Below, one piece after another: positions 19,548 through 29,172 of a DNA stretch of 64,000 bases. This DNA comes from Methylophilus sp. (GTDB lineage: Bacteria > Pseudomonadota > Gammaproteobacteria > Burkholderiales > Methylophilaceae). Numbering within the stretch: the first letter of the stretch is position 1; the number at the start of each line of letters is the position of its first letter. The notes under the pieces are model-generated. The model was not told the DNA's origin and did not search any database. It saw nothing but the letters and a program-made list of their open reading frames with translations. The translations under genes were made by a program, and so were the position numbers. The stretch lies in assembly GCF_008015755.1 (NCBI RefSeq), contig NZ_SSGF01000006.1:1-64000 (forward strand), in the 5' to 3' direction.

Positions 19548-20465
19548 TCAAGCCACTTTTCCTAACAACAAATATTCCATCAATGCTTTTTGCGTGTGCA
19601 ATCTGTTTTCTGCTTCATCCCAGACTACGCTTTGCGCGCCGTCAATCACCTCGGCAGACACTTCTTCGCCGCGGTGCGCTGGCAGGCAATGCATAAATAC
19701 CGCATCGGCTTTCGCCACTTTCATCATGTCAGCATCAACTTGCCAGTCGGCAAAATCTTTGCGACGCTCTTCGTTTTCGGCTTCAAAGCCCATCGAGGTC
19801 CACACATCTGTAGTCACCAGGTCTGCGCCACGAGCGGCTTCCATCGGGTCAGCAAACGACTCGAAGTGAGAAGTACCATACAAGTTGGCACGTTCAGGCT
19901 CAACTTCATAGCCAGGAGGCGTCGACACATGTACATTAAAGTCCAGCACCTCAGCGGCTTGCAGCCAGGTATTGCAGACATTATTACTATCGCCAATCCA
20001 GGCCACGGTTTTGCCTTGAATCGAACCACGGTGCTCGATAAAAGTAAAAATATCAGCCAGAATCTGGCACGGGTGATATTCATTGGTCAGACCATTAATC
20101 ACCGGCACACGCGAGTTTTGCGCAAAACGCTCGATAATGCTTTGCTCAAAAGTACGGATCATGACAATGTCGCTCATGCGTGAAATCACTTGCGCGGCAT
20201 CTTCAACCGGCTCACCGCGTCCCAATTGTGAGTCACGCGTATTAAGATAAATAGCTGAACCGCCTAGTTGCTGCATACCCGCCTCAAACGACAAACGAGT
20301 GCGCGTACTGGCTTTTTCAAAAATCATGACCAGCGTGCGATCCACCAGTGGCCAGTATTGTTTGTAGTCTTTAAACTGCGATTTGATCCACTTAGCACGC
20401 TCAAAGATGTGTTCGATCTCATCACGGGTCAGATCATTAAATTGCAGAAAATGTTTAATACTCAT
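19548..20465 (-). CDS. argF: Ornithine carbamoyltransferase
   Basis: ArgF makes citrulline from ornithine and carbamoyl phosphate. The ATG at 20465 gives 305 residues beginning MSIKHFLQFNDL; a TTG at 20495 would extend back into the argD-argF gap. The carbamoyl-phosphate loop is FEKASTRTRLSFE. The ornithine-site motifs are HPCQILAD and FMHCLPAHRGEE. It sits between argD and argG, 22 bases after argD. Confidence 0.98.
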   Translation of the reverse strand: MSIKHFLQFNDLTRDEIEHIFERAKWIKSQFKDYKQYWPLVDRTLVMIFEKASTRTRLSFEAGMQQLGGSAIYLNTRDSQLGRGEPVEDAAQVISRMSDIVMIRTFEQSIIERFAQNSRVPVINGLTNEYHPCQILADIFTFIEHRGSIQGKTVAWIGDSNNVCNTWLQAAEVLDFNVHVSTPPGYEVEPERANLYGTSHFESFADPMEAARGADLVTTDVWTSMGFEAENEERRKDFADWQVDADMMKVAKADAVFMHCLPAHRGEEVSAEVIDGAQSVVWDEAENRLHTQKALMEYLLLGKVA

Positions 20466-20487
20466 AATGTGTTGGGCGCTTGTTAAA

Positions 20488-21678
20488 TCAAGCACTTGCC
20501 TTTAAAAAATTCAATATCAGCGGCGTCAATCTGCTCACCAGTTCATCGGCCTCTTGTTTGCTCATCACCAGAGATGGCAACAAACGAATCACTTTTTCAG
20601 ACGTGACGTTGATCAGCAACTTGGCCGCCAGCGCCTGCTTGACCAGGTCTGCACAAGGTCTATCCAGCTCAATACCTATCATCATGCCCGCGTTGCGGAT
20701 GTTGATCACGCCCGGTTCACCTTTGAGCGCTGCAGTAAATTGTTCGCGGATATAGTCGCCGACCATCTGAGCATTTTCGCGAAGTTTCTCTTCTGTAATG
20801 ATCTCCAGCGTCGCCAAACCGGCTGCGGTCGCTAACGGGTTACCGCCGAAAGTAGAGCCGTGTTTACCTGGGGTAAATGTCTCTGCAGCGACGCCACGCG
20901 CCACACATGCACCAATCGGCACGCCTGAGCCGAGACCCTTGGCCAAAGTCATCACATCCGGCACGATGCCGGTATGCTGAAAAGCAAACCAAGTACCGGT
21001 TCTGGCGATACCAGATTGCACTTCGTCCAGCATCAGCAACCAGCCATTGGCATCACAAATTTCACGCAGGCCTTGCAAATAAGCCTTGAGACTGGCCGGA
21101 ATATGTATGCCGCCTTCACCTTGCACCGGCTCGACCAAAATAGCCACCACATTGTTTTTGTGTGAGGCAATGGTTTTCACCGCATCAATATCATCGAATG
21201 CCACACGCAAGAAACCACTCACCAGTGGCTCAAAGCCAGCTTGTACTTTGCGGTTACCAGTGGCAGACAAGGTTGCCATGGTTCTGCCGTGGAAGCTTTG
21301 ATCCATCACAATGATTTCAGGATGGTCTATGCCCTTGTTGTGGCCATACAACCTTGCCAGCTTGATGGCGGCCTCGTTGGCTTCACAGCCTGAGTTACAG
21401 AAGAACACGCGGTCCATGCCCGACAACTCAGCCAATTTATCGGCCAACGCAGATTGCTCGGCAATCTGATAGATATTAGACACATGGATCAGCTTGGCGA
21501 TTTGCGCATTGAGCGCTGCTACAAACTTTGGATGGGCATGACCCAATCCATTCACTGCGACACCTGACAGTGCATCCAGATAGCGATCACCGGCAGTATC
21601 TGTTAGCCATACGCCCTCGCCTTTGACAAAAGTCACAGGCTGCCTGCCATAGGTGTTCATTAAGTGTTCCGAATGCAT
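20488..21678 (-). CDS. argD: Acetylornithine transaminase
   Basis: ArgD is a class III PLP aminotransferase that makes N-acetylornithine from its semialdehyde and can also serve in lysine synthesis. The ATG at 21678 gives 396 residues beginning MHSEHLMNTYGRQ; an upstream TTG at 21702 falls in the terminator U-tract and was rejected. PLP-site blocks are FCNSGCEANEAAIKLAR, LMLDEVQSGIARTG and the lysine in TLAKGLGSGVPIGA. It heads the argD-argF-argG-cimA row and lies directly behind a terminator. Confidence 0.97.
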   Translation of the reverse strand: MHSEHLMNTYGRQPVTFVKGEGVWLTDTAGDRYLDALSGVAVNGLGHAHPKFVAALNAQIAKLIHVSNIYQIAEQSALADKLAELSGMDRVFFCNSGCEANEAAIKLARLYGHNKGIDHPEIIVMDQSFHGRTMATLSATGNRKVQAGFEPLVSGFLRVAFDDIDAVKTIASHKNNVVAILVEPVQGEGGIHIPASLKAYLQGLREICDANGWLLMLDEVQSGIARTGTWFAFQHTGIVPDVMTLAKGLGSGVPIGACVARGVAAETFTPGKHGSTFGGNPLATAAGLATLEIITEEKLRENAQMVGDYIREQFTAALKGEPGVINIRNAGMMIGIELDRPCADLVKQALAAKLLINVTSEKVIRLLPSLVMSKQEADELVSRLTPLILNFLKASA

Positions 21679-21693
21679 TTCAAACCCTTTTTC

Positions 21694-21724
21694 AAAAAAC
21701 AAAAACGGCGGCTTAAGCCGCCGT
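21694..21724 (-). terminator. Terminator after the urate-hydroxylase-like gene
   Basis: A perfect 20-bp inverted repeat, ACGGCGGCTTAAGCCGCCGT (21705-21724), is followed on the minus strand by TTTTTGTTTTTTG. It ends the small membrane operon, so argD transcription probably starts in the few bases after it. Confidence 0.92.
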
Positions 21725-21740
21725 AAACGTCTTAAAACCG

Positions 21741-22232
21741 TTAAAATCCTAATACTGCGCGATGACTCAAGCCATTAGCCATAAAAAACAGCATGGGCAA
21801 TGACAGTACCAGATTGGTTCGCGATGCCAGCATGGCGACGCGTCGCGCTTTGTTTTTGGCCGCATCATCCGCAGGCACAAAACCAAGAATTTTTTTCTGG
21901 TTAGGCCAAATCAGCACCCACACATTAAACAGCATCATGGTGCCCAACCAGGCCCCCACACCAATCAGTTCAAAGCCGTTGCGCAACGCAAAAGCATCAC
22001 TAAAATGCGGGCCTAATAAGGCCGCACCTGCTAACCAGGTGACCACTGCAGACCAGCGGAACCAGAGCAGTGCACGCGGCGCGATATGCTTGTTAATGCC
22101 TGCTGCCGTGCCATCAGCTGCAGCCGCTTTCAATCCGGCCATCTGTACCAGATTAAAGTAATACAGCAATCCGACCCAGGTAATGCCAGCCAGAAAGTGG
22201 ATCCATCTTGCCAGTGCAGGAAGCAGTTCCAT
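21741..22232 (-). CDS. Urate hydroxylase PuuD-like membrane protein
   Basis: This 163-residue protein has about four membrane helices. The pattern ARWIHFLAGITWVGLLYYFNLVQ at the start, a central FRWSAVVTWLAGAALL helix, and histidines in membrane-proximal positions resemble the integral-membrane domain of PuuD, a cytochrome-like urate hydroxylase. Full PuuD carries an extra C-terminal cytochrome c domain that is absent here. Without it and without purine genes nearby, urate oxidation should not be assumed; a haem-binding membrane role is the safer reading. It follows a 34-residue membrane peptide. Confidence 0.7.
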   Translation of the reverse strand: MELLPALARWIHFLAGITWVGLLYYFNLVQMAGLKAAAADGTAAGINKHIAPRALLWFRWSAVVTWLAGAALLGPHFSDAFALRNGFELIGVGAWLGTMMLFNVWVLIWPNQKKILGFVPADDAAKNKARRVAMLASRTNLVLSLPMLFFMANGLSHRAVLGF

Positions 22233-22235
22233 GGA

Positions 22236-22340
22236 TTAGCCCCCAGCCACAATAAAATTCTTAAGAAAAAAAACCAGAGCCAGGGTTAATATCAACCCTG
22301 AAATGATGGACCCCGTTACAGATTCCAGCGGATTTTTCAT
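22236..22340 (-). CDS. 34-residue single-helix membrane peptide
   Basis: The frame runs ATG (22340) to TAA (22236). It encodes a short polar start (MKNPLESVTGS), one hydrophobic helix (IISGLILTLALVFFL) and a basic-then-glycine end. It stops three bases before the ATG of the PuuD-like gene, which implies translational coupling and a shared function in the membrane. I do not recognise a family; it could be an accessory subunit of its neighbour. Confidence 0.6.
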   Translation of the reverse strand: MKNPLESVTGSIISGLILTLALVFFLKNFIVAGG

Positions 22341-22687
22341 ACGCACCCCAATCATGTGTTCCACAATGAGCCCGACTATTGATAGCGTCTCGGGGAACAC
22401 CGACCGCACAGGACACCTGATTTACAACCCGATGATGCTTGCGAACTGTTCACCCTAACCTCAAGTCAGGATTCGTTTTTTTCTAGTTTTATAGCATTTC
22501 TGACGAATGCTAGAGATTACCGCAAAAGCCTTTTCTTGACAAGTTGGCGTCATCGCGATTGCAGTTGCTTTACAAGCAATTGAATGTCGCCCATGCAGCG
22601 TGTTTTTCGATTTATATTATAATGCGCGGCGGCATTATGATTGTGCGTTTGACATCCAGGCGCCTCAACACAGGGGAATCAAAAACC
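22341..22687. other. Divergent intergenic region upstream of mqo
   Basis: These 347 bases lie between the small membrane operon (minus) and mqo (plus). They hold TTGACA at 22536 and TATAAT at 22618, which are too far apart to form one promoter. No gene or clear operator is seen. Confidence 0.5.
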
Positions 22688-24175
22688 ATGGCAACAACTG
22701 ATCTCGATGTATTGTTGGTTGGTGGCGGCATTATGAGCGCTACGCTGGCAGTTCTGCTACATCGACTCGACCCAAGCCTGCATATTTGCATGGTAGAGCA
22801 ACTTGATGATGTTGCCCTCGAAAGTTCGGATGCACTGAACAATGCCGGCACCGGTCATGCCGGTTATTGTGAGCTCAACTACACCCCTAAAGATAAACAT
22901 GGCGAGATTCATATTCGCCGCGCGCTTGAAATCAATGCCGCCTTTGAGGTCTCGCTGCAATGCTGGTCTAGCCTGGTGAAAGAAGGCGTATTAAATGCCG
23001 CCGACTTTATTCAGCGCGTACCGCACCTGAGCGCCGTGTGGGGTGAGAAAGATGCGGCATTTTTGCGCAAGCGTTTTGACGCCTTGCAAGCACACCCCCT
23101 GTTTGCCGACATGCAATGGAGCGACCAGGCCAGCACATTGAATGACTGGATGCCGCTGATGATGGCTGGCCGCCAAAGCACCGACAACATGACTGCCACC
23201 CGCGTTGCCCATGGCTCGGATGTGAATTTTGGCGCGCTGACGCGCCAACTGGTCGCTTACCTCAAAACACGCCCTAACTTCACCTTGCTCACGCAGTCAC
23301 GCGTGAGCAAACTCAAACAGCAACAGCACCGTGAGCAAACTAGCTGGCAAGTGCATATCCAGCATCAACCTACGGCCCAGTCACAAAGCTATCAATCCAA
23401 ATTTGTCTTTTTGGGCGCTGGCGGCGGCGCATTGCCTTTGCTGCAACAGTCAGGCATCCCAGAGGCGCATGGTTATGGTGGTTTCCCAGTCAGCGGCCAA
23501 TGGCTGATTTGCAACAACGCTAAACTGATTAACACGCATCATGCCAAAGTCTACAGCCAGGCGGCTGTCGGCGCGCCGCCGATGTCTGTGCCACATTTAG
23601 ACACACGCATGATACAAGGCCAGCCTGCTCTGCTGTTTGGCCCCTATGCTGGGTTTACTACCCGTTTTCTCAAACAAGGTTCGCGTTTTGACCTGGCAAA
23701 GTCGGTCAAATTAAAAAACCTGAAGAGCTTATTAGGCGCTGGGCGCCACAATATGGACTTGACCAAATACCTGATTAAAGAAGTCTTTCAAAACCATGAG
23801 CAACGCATGGCCTCTTTGCGCGTCTTTTTGCCAGATGCCCGCAGTGAAGACTGGCAGTTAGCGCATGCCGGGCAACGTGTACAGATTATCAAACGCTGCC
23901 ACCAGCACTGGGGCAAGCTGGAGTTTGGCACAGAGATTGTGGCCAGCAGCGATGGCAGTTTAGCCGCCCTGCTGGGGGCCTCACCAGGGGCGTCGGTGAG
24001 CGTAAAAGCCATGCTGGATGTTCTGCAACGTTGCTTTGCCAACCGCATGCAAAGCCAACAATGGCAAGACACACTCAAAGCCCTGATTCCCTCGTTTGGG
24101 GAGTCGCTGATTGACGACGCTCCATTACTTTCTCGCGTGCGCAGTGACACGCTGAGCACGCTAAATCTCGGCTAA
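22688..24175 (+). CDS. mqo: Malate:quinone oxidoreductase
   Basis: Mqo is an FAD-linked peripheral membrane enzyme that oxidises malate to oxaloacetate and reduces quinone, replacing or supplementing NAD-malate dehydrogenase. The ATG at 22688 behind AGGGGAA gives 495 residues beginning MATTDLDVLLVGGGIMS. The FAD motif GGGIMSATLAVLL lies at about residues 10-22. NNAGTGHAGYCELNYTP is the Mqo signature. Further blocks are FLGAGGGALPLLQQSGIPE, LLFGPYAGFTTRFLK and LLGASPGASVSVKAML. The upstream in-frame extension is non-typical and was left out. Confidence 0.96.
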   Translation: MATTDLDVLLVGGGIMSATLAVLLHRLDPSLHICMVEQLDDVALESSDALNNAGTGHAGYCELNYTPKDKHGEIHIRRALEINAAFEVSLQCWSSLVKEGVLNAADFIQRVPHLSAVWGEKDAAFLRKRFDALQAHPLFADMQWSDQASTLNDWMPLMMAGRQSTDNMTATRVAHGSDVNFGALTRQLVAYLKTRPNFTLLTQSRVSKLKQQQHREQTSWQVHIQHQPTAQSQSYQSKFVFLGAGGGALPLLQQSGIPEAHGYGGFPVSGQWLICNNAKLINTHHAKVYSQAAVGAPPMSVPHLDTRMIQGQPALLFGPYAGFTTRFLKQGSRFDLAKSVKLKNLKSLLGAGRHNMDLTKYLIKEVFQNHEQRMASLRVFLPDARSEDWQLAHAGQRVQIIKRCHQHWGKLEFGTEIVASSDGSLAALLGASPGASVSVKAMLDVLQRCFANRMQSQQWQDTLKALIPSFGESLIDDAPLLSRVRSDTLSTLNLG

Positions 24176-24297
24176 ATATCTCGTGTCATCGTGTTGTCAA
24201 AAGCGCTTGGCAATGGTTAGAAAATAAAAAAAATGGAATTTCGTGCGCCGTATGACGGTCATTCATGAAATGAATTAGATTGAAAGCATCTTTTATT

Positions 24298-26043
24298 ATG
24301 CGTCCTTTTTTGCCAGCTTGCTCAACACTCAAAACGCTTAGCGCCGGATTTGCCGCCTTACTATTAGTGGGTTGCCAGGCAACTGACGCAAAAAAAGTGC
24401 AGCCAGAGACACCAGATTTTGGCTCGAATGTGATGATTCTGGACCCCGGGATGTCACCTGAGGTCATCCAAACCAAACTCGATAATTTATTCAAGCAACA
24501 AGAAAGCAACCAGTTTGGGCCTGAGCGCTATGCTGTGCTGTTTAAACCTGGCGTGTATCACAACAAAGTCAAACTCGGCTTTTATACGCAACTGCTAGGT
24601 TTGGGGCAGTTTCCAGATGATGTGATGCTGCAAGGCGGCATCCAGGTCGAAGCCGCCTGGCATGAAGAAGATGCCACGCAAAATTTTTGGCGCAGCGTAG
24701 AAAACCTATCGGTCACGCCAGACAACGGCACCATGCAATGGGCCGTCTCACAAGCAGCGCCGCTGCGTCGCATTCATGTGCGTGGCAACATGCTACTCGA
24801 TGACAACGGCGGCTGGTCCAGCGGCGGCTTTATTGCCGACAGTCTCATTGACCAGCAAATCAACTCTGGCACCCAGCAGCAATGGCTGACAAGAAACTCA
24901 AACATGGGCAGCTGGACCAATGCCAACTGGAACATGGTGTTTGTCGGCGTGAAAAACGCGCCGGATGACGAACACTGGCCGACGCCGCCTTACACGGTGG
25001 TAGAACAAACGCCGGTTGTGCGCGAAAAACCGTTTTTAACCCTGGACAACGCTGGCGCTTACCAGGTGTTTGTGCCTGCACTGCGCAACAACACACAGGG
25101 TATCTCCTGGCAAGAAACACACCCACAGGGTGAGACGGTACCACTCACGCAATTTTATATCGCCAAAGCGGCCACCGATACAGCCGCAACTATCAATGCA
25201 GCCCTAGGCAAAGGCAAACACCTGCTGTTAACGCCCGGCATTTATCACCTGGACAAACCCTTGCAAATCACCCTGCCTAACACCATTGTGCTGGGCTTGG
25301 GCATAGCCACCTTGCAACCAGTGGCGGGTAATGTAGCCATGACCATCGCCGATATCGACGGCGTTAAACTCGGTGGTGTCTTATTTGATGCCGGTGAAAA
25401 GAACTCTGAGGTATTGCTACAATTCGGCGACAGCAAAAGTAACATCAGCCATGCACAAAACCCCACCACGCTGCACGACGTGTTTTTTAGGGTAGGCGGC
25501 GCGGCGGTGGGCAATGCCACGCACAGCGTCATCATTAACAGCAACCATGTGATTGGCGACAACCTTTGGGTATGGCGCGGCGACCACGGCAACGGCATCG
25601 GCTGGGCAACCAATAAAACCAAACATGGCATCGTCGTCAATGGCGATGACGTCACTATGTACGGCCTCTTTGTCGAGCATTTTCACAACTACCAAACCGT
25701 CTGGAATGGTGAGAATGGCGCAGTCTACTTTTACCAAAGCGAAGCGCCTTATGACGTGCCTAACCAGCCAAGCTGGATGAATGGCAACGTTAATGGATTT
25801 GCCTCTTATAAGGTAGGCGATCAGGTCACTAATCACAAAGCCATAGGCATGGGGGTTTATTGCTTCTTTAACGAAAACCCTGAAGTCAAACTCAATAGCG
25901 CAATTGAAGCTCCAGCAGGCGAGAACATTCATTTCAACCGTGTCACCAGCGTGTCACTTGGGGGTACGGGGGAGATTACGCATGTGATGAATGAGATTGG
26001 TGAAACTGCTAAACCTGGTCACGAAGTATCTCGCATGCCTTAA
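24298..26043 (+). CDS. Predicted beta-helix (pectate-lyase-like) lipoprotein
   Basis: The 581-residue protein starts at an ATG with a lipoprotein signal ending in LLLVGC, so it should be anchored in an envelope membrane. The mature part begins with a segment typical of proteins with a pectate-lyase-like right-handed beta-helix (ERYAVLFKPGVYHNKVKLGFYTQLLGLG). Later come HLLLTPGIYHLDKPLQI and a series of short beta-turn repeats with Asn and Gly ladders. Similar secreted proteins in soil bacteria are variously labelled and have no firmly known activity. Carbohydrate binding or cleavage is possible but not shown. It stands alone behind mqo with a weak ribosome site. Confidence 0.65.
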   Translation: MRPFLPACSTLKTLSAGFAALLLVGCQATDAKKVQPETPDFGSNVMILDPGMSPEVIQTKLDNLFKQQESNQFGPERYAVLFKPGVYHNKVKLGFYTQLLGLGQFPDDVMLQGGIQVEAAWHEEDATQNFWRSVENLSVTPDNGTMQWAVSQAAPLRRIHVRGNMLLDDNGGWSSGGFIADSLIDQQINSGTQQQWLTRNSNMGSWTNANWNMVFVGVKNAPDDEHWPTPPYTVVEQTPVVREKPFLTLDNAGAYQVFVPALRNNTQGISWQETHPQGETVPLTQFYIAKAATDTAATINAALGKGKHLLLTPGIYHLDKPLQITLPNTIVLGLGIATLQPVAGNVAMTIADIDGVKLGGVLFDAGEKNSEVLLQFGDSKSNISHAQNPTTLHDVFFRVGGAAVGNATHSVIINSNHVIGDNLWVWRGDHGNGIGWATNKTKHGIVVNGDDVTMYGLFVEHFHNYQTVWNGENGAVYFYQSEAPYDVPNQPSWMNGNVNGFASYKVGDQVTNHKAIGMGVYCFFNENPEVKLNSAIEAPAGENIHFNRVTSVSLGGTGEITHVMNEIGETAKPGHEVSRMP

Positions 26044-26485
26044 ATTCATCCACATTAAAAAATTCAGCGCTCGTTTACAACCCATCATCTTGATGGTTAC
26101 TTAAATGGTTAGGCATTTCAGGTTTAAGCAAATAAACAGCGAGCAATAATGTCAGATTTAATCAATAAGTGCTAATTTTATCGTAATCAAGTATTCGCTG
26201 TTACAGATCATGGTGGGAACTTAGGACTGAAAGGAAAAACACTCAACAACTTCGGTGGCTACATGACACCAAAATCTTCATCAAGCTCTACCCTCCAGGC
26301 AGGTGTAGTTTCACTATAAATAATGGCAAGCTCATGGTGAAAAAAGGCGAAACCAACATCTGGATACCTTTGCACACAAAGTAAACGGAATAGAGCCTTA
26401 ATGGATATGCCGACCCCATACACTAAGCAGGGCGCGCTTAAGTACACCCTTTATGTCAAATTAGGGTAAGCTTTAATGTGCAATA
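26044..26485. other. Gene-free stretch with a possible decayed 3' gene end
   Basis: These 442 bases hold no convincing gene. On the plus strand, about 26211-26385, an open frame without a start reads KIFIKLYPPG ... NNGKLMVKKGETNIWIPLH and ends at TAA (26383-26385). It could be the remnant C-terminus of a lost gene, but no family is recognised. No terminator was found. Confidence 0.4.
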
Positions 26486-28258
26486 CTACCCTTGCTGACC
26501 ATACAGCCGTTGATACACACTACCTGCCTGCTGTACCAGCGTCTCGTGCTGCCCTTCTTCTATAATACGGCCACCATCAAACACCAATACACGATCAGCC
26601 TCTTTCACTGCTGATAAGCGGTGGGCAATGATAATCGTTGTACGGCCGCGCAAAAATGTGCGCATGGCCTTATGGAGCAAGGCTTCGGTGTGTGTGTCGA
26701 GCATAGAAGTCGCTTCATCTAAAATCACGATTTGTGGCTGTTTGAGCATCATGCGCGCAATGGCCAGACGCTGGCGCTGGCCGCCGGACAAGCGCACACC
26801 ACTGCGGCCTAATTGTGTGTCCAGGCCTTCCGGCAGGTCGCGGACAAATTGTGCCAATTGGGCGACTTCTAGCGCTTGCCACAAGGCATCGTCGGCATAG
26901 GGGTGGTCTAAACTCAGGTTTTGTCGCACGCTATCATTAAACAGCATGGGCTGTTGCAACACGACGCCAAGGTGTTCGCGAATTTGAGCGTAGCCTAGTT
27001 GCTCGATGGCTTGCCCGTTAAACAAAATGTGACCACTGCTTGGGGCATAAAAGCCAAGCAGTAATTGCACCAGCGTGGATTTGCCTGCGCCTGAGACACC
27101 AACCAGCGCCACTTGCTCGCCAGGGGCAATATTCAGGGTAACGTCGTCAAGGATGGCACTACCTTCGCCATAAGCAAAAGAGACATTTTGCAAGCGAATG
27201 GCCGCCGGGCTTTGTGCAGAAAAACCTTGCACTTGCGCAGGGTAATGTGGCTCTTCATCCGCATCTAGCACCTGATTAATCCTCCCTAATGCGGCTTTGG
27301 CTGCGTAATAAGACACTTGCACCGAGAGCAGTTCTTGCACAGGCCCCATCATGAACCATAAGTAGCCAAACACGGCGATCATTTGCCCGACTGACAGGTT
27401 TGAAAACACCACCATCAGCATAGCAACAGCGCGGAAAATTTCGAAGCCAAATAGGAAAATACCGAAAGACAAGCGCGATAACGCATCTGACTTCCACCCA
27501 GATGCTGTGGCCGCGGCACGCACGGCTTCGGCAGCTTGCTTGGCTTTATCTAAAAAGCGTTTATCACTGTTGCTGGCACGCAGTTGTTGCATGACTTCGA
27601 GAGTTTCGGTGACGGATTGCGACAACAGTTCAAAGGCACTATTTTCGCGTTGCTTCCACACTTTGACCTTTTTACCCAGAACCATGGTTAGCCCGATGAC
27701 AAATGGGTTTAGCAGCAAGATAATCAACGCTAATTGCCAATGCATCCACAGCAACACTGCAGCAACACCAATCACACTAAGTACAGCGACGATCACTTTG
27801 GCGATGGTTTCGCCCAGAAATTTGTCCAGCGTTTCAATATCCGTTAGCAGGCGCGCTGTAATCTGACCTGCGCCCAGCGTTTCATAAACCTGCATGCGAA
27901 TGCGAGCGAGTTTGTCGAGCAATGTCTGGCGCACACCCAGCGTCACTTGCTTGGATAAGCCAACAAAGATGCGTGTAGTGGCGACCCCCAGCAACACGCT
28001 GGACAGACGTAAAGTCATTGTCAGCAGTGTTACGCACAGGATAATACCAATCGGCCCCACCCAATCCGCAGGTAATAACCAGCGCATGAGTTGCGTAAGC
28101 TTGCCTGGTTGATGCAACAGTACTTCATCAACTAGCAAGGGCATCAGCAAAGGAATAGGCACCGCGACAATGGCGCCCAGAAACGCTAGCGACTGGCCCA
28201 GCCATAAACGCCGGGCGCGTTGGCGGAGTTGCAGCCACAAATCTTGCAAGGTCAACAT
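26486..28258 (-). CDS. ABC exporter with fused membrane and ATPase domains
   Basis: The ATG at 28258 gives 590 residues. Residues about 20-310 hold six membrane helices of the type-1 exporter fold. Residues about 350-590 are the nucleotide-binding domain, with Walker A GVSGAGKST, the Q-loop, the signature LSGGQRQRLAIARM, Walker B QIVILDEATSMLD and the H-loop AHRL. The protein belongs to the MsbA/lipid-peptide exporter group; the substrate cannot be told from sequence. It follows rlmB by seven bases, which looks like an operon without functional link. Confidence 0.9.
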   Translation of the reverse strand: MLTLQDLWLQLRQRARRLWLGQSLAFLGAIVAVPIPLLMPLLVDEVLLHQPGKLTQLMRWLLPADWVGPIGIILCVTLLTMTLRLSSVLLGVATTRIFVGLSKQVTLGVRQTLLDKLARIRMQVYETLGAGQITARLLTDIETLDKFLGETIAKVIVAVLSVIGVAAVLLWMHWQLALIILLLNPFVIGLTMVLGKKVKVWKQRENSAFELLSQSVTETLEVMQQLRASNSDKRFLDKAKQAAEAVRAAATASGWKSDALSRLSFGIFLFGFEIFRAVAMLMVVFSNLSVGQMIAVFGYLWFMMGPVQELLSVQVSYYAAKAALGRINQVLDADEEPHYPAQVQGFSAQSPAAIRLQNVSFAYGEGSAILDDVTLNIAPGEQVALVGVSGAGKSTLVQLLLGFYAPSSGHILFNGQAIEQLGYAQIREHLGVVLQQPMLFNDSVRQNLSLDHPYADDALWQALEVAQLAQFVRDLPEGLDTQLGRSGVRLSGGQRQRLAIARMMLKQPQIVILDEATSMLDTHTEALLHKAMRTFLRGRTTIIIAHRLSAVKEADRVLVFDGGRIIEEGQHETLVQQAGSVYQRLYGQQG

Positions 28259-28265
28259 GGATAGA

Positions 28266-29027
28266 CTAGGCTTTGCCGCCCGCCAGCACGCGCTGACGGC
28301 GAATCTCATAGAGCGCAATGCCACTAGCTACACTGACATTCAGGCTTTGCACCGATCCGAACATAGGGATGGTGATTAGCGCATCGCAGGTTTCCTGAGT
28401 TAAACGACGCATACCATCGCCTTCTGCACCCATAACCAGTGCAATCGGGCCTTCCAGCTTGGTATTATGCAATGAGCTAGGCGCATCCATGGTGGTGCCG
28501 ACGATATGCACACCAGCTTCTTTCAACTCACGAATGGTCCGGGCCAGATTGGTGACCGAAATAAACGGCACGGTCTCTGCGGCACCACTGGCTACTTTAC
28601 GAACAGTACCGTTTAAGCCCACAGAACGATCTTTAGGCGCAATAATCGCGTGTACACCCATAGCATCGGCCACGCGCAAACAAGCACCCAGGTTATGCGG
28701 ATCCTGCACGCCATCCAGGATCAGGAAAAATGGTGGCTCATCGAGGTCGGACTCCAGCACATCATGAATATCTTTATAAGGCATAGGCGTTTCAACGACC
28801 CGGGCAATCACGCCTTGGTGTCGGCCATGGGCGCCAATAAAGCCATCCAAACGATGACGCTCGGCTTGAATCACGCGGATATTTTGTGACTTGGCCATTT
28901 CAAGCAAATCGCGCATGCGTGCATCGACACGATCTTGATCAATAATAATTTCCTGAATGCTGATACCGTGCTGGCGCATGCGACTCAACACCGCATGAAA
29001 ACCGAACAGAATGCGGGTTTCTGACAT
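28266..29027 (-). CDS. rlmB: 23S rRNA (guanosine-2251-2'-O)-methyltransferase RlmB
   Basis: RlmB methylates the ribose of G2251 in the 23S rRNA P loop. The protein has 253 residues. The N-terminal substrate-binding domain begins ILFGFHAVLSRM. The SPOUT knot motifs follow: LDGVQDPHNLGACLRVADA, LVMGAEGDGMRRLT and IPMFGSVQSLNVSVASGIALYE. It lies 145 bases downstream of rnr; the rnr-rlmB pair is widely conserved. Confidence 0.95.
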   Translation of the reverse strand: MSETRILFGFHAVLSRMRQHGISIQEIIIDQDRVDARMRDLLEMAKSQNIRVIQAERHRLDGFIGAHGRHQGVIARVVETPMPYKDIHDVLESDLDEPPFFLILDGVQDPHNLGACLRVADAMGVHAIIAPKDRSVGLNGTVRKVASGAAETVPFISVTNLARTIRELKEAGVHIVGTTMDAPSSLHNTKLEGPIALVMGAEGDGMRRLTQETCDALITIPMFGSVQSLNVSVASGIALYEIRRQRVLAGGKA

Positions 29028-29172
29028 AGTGACTCCTTATTTTTTGATTACTTTTGCCTACGAGCAGCAAAAGATAAAAACACGAATCGCGCAGCCCCAG
29101 CAATGAAATAAACATTGCCAAGCACTGCGCGAATGGATTGCTTAAAAACGCAAAAACTTACTCAAGCCGATA

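Noticed and set aside
22536-22623. TTGACA and TATAAT upstream of mqo as one promoter
   Set aside because: They are about 76 bases apart, far from the 16-18 needed, so they cannot be a pair.
26259-26447. 62-residue minus-strand frame between the lipoprotein and the ABC exporter
   Set aside because: It has no ribosome site, no recognisable family and an unlikely composition. A plus-strand remnant in the same place is slightly more protein-like but has no start.
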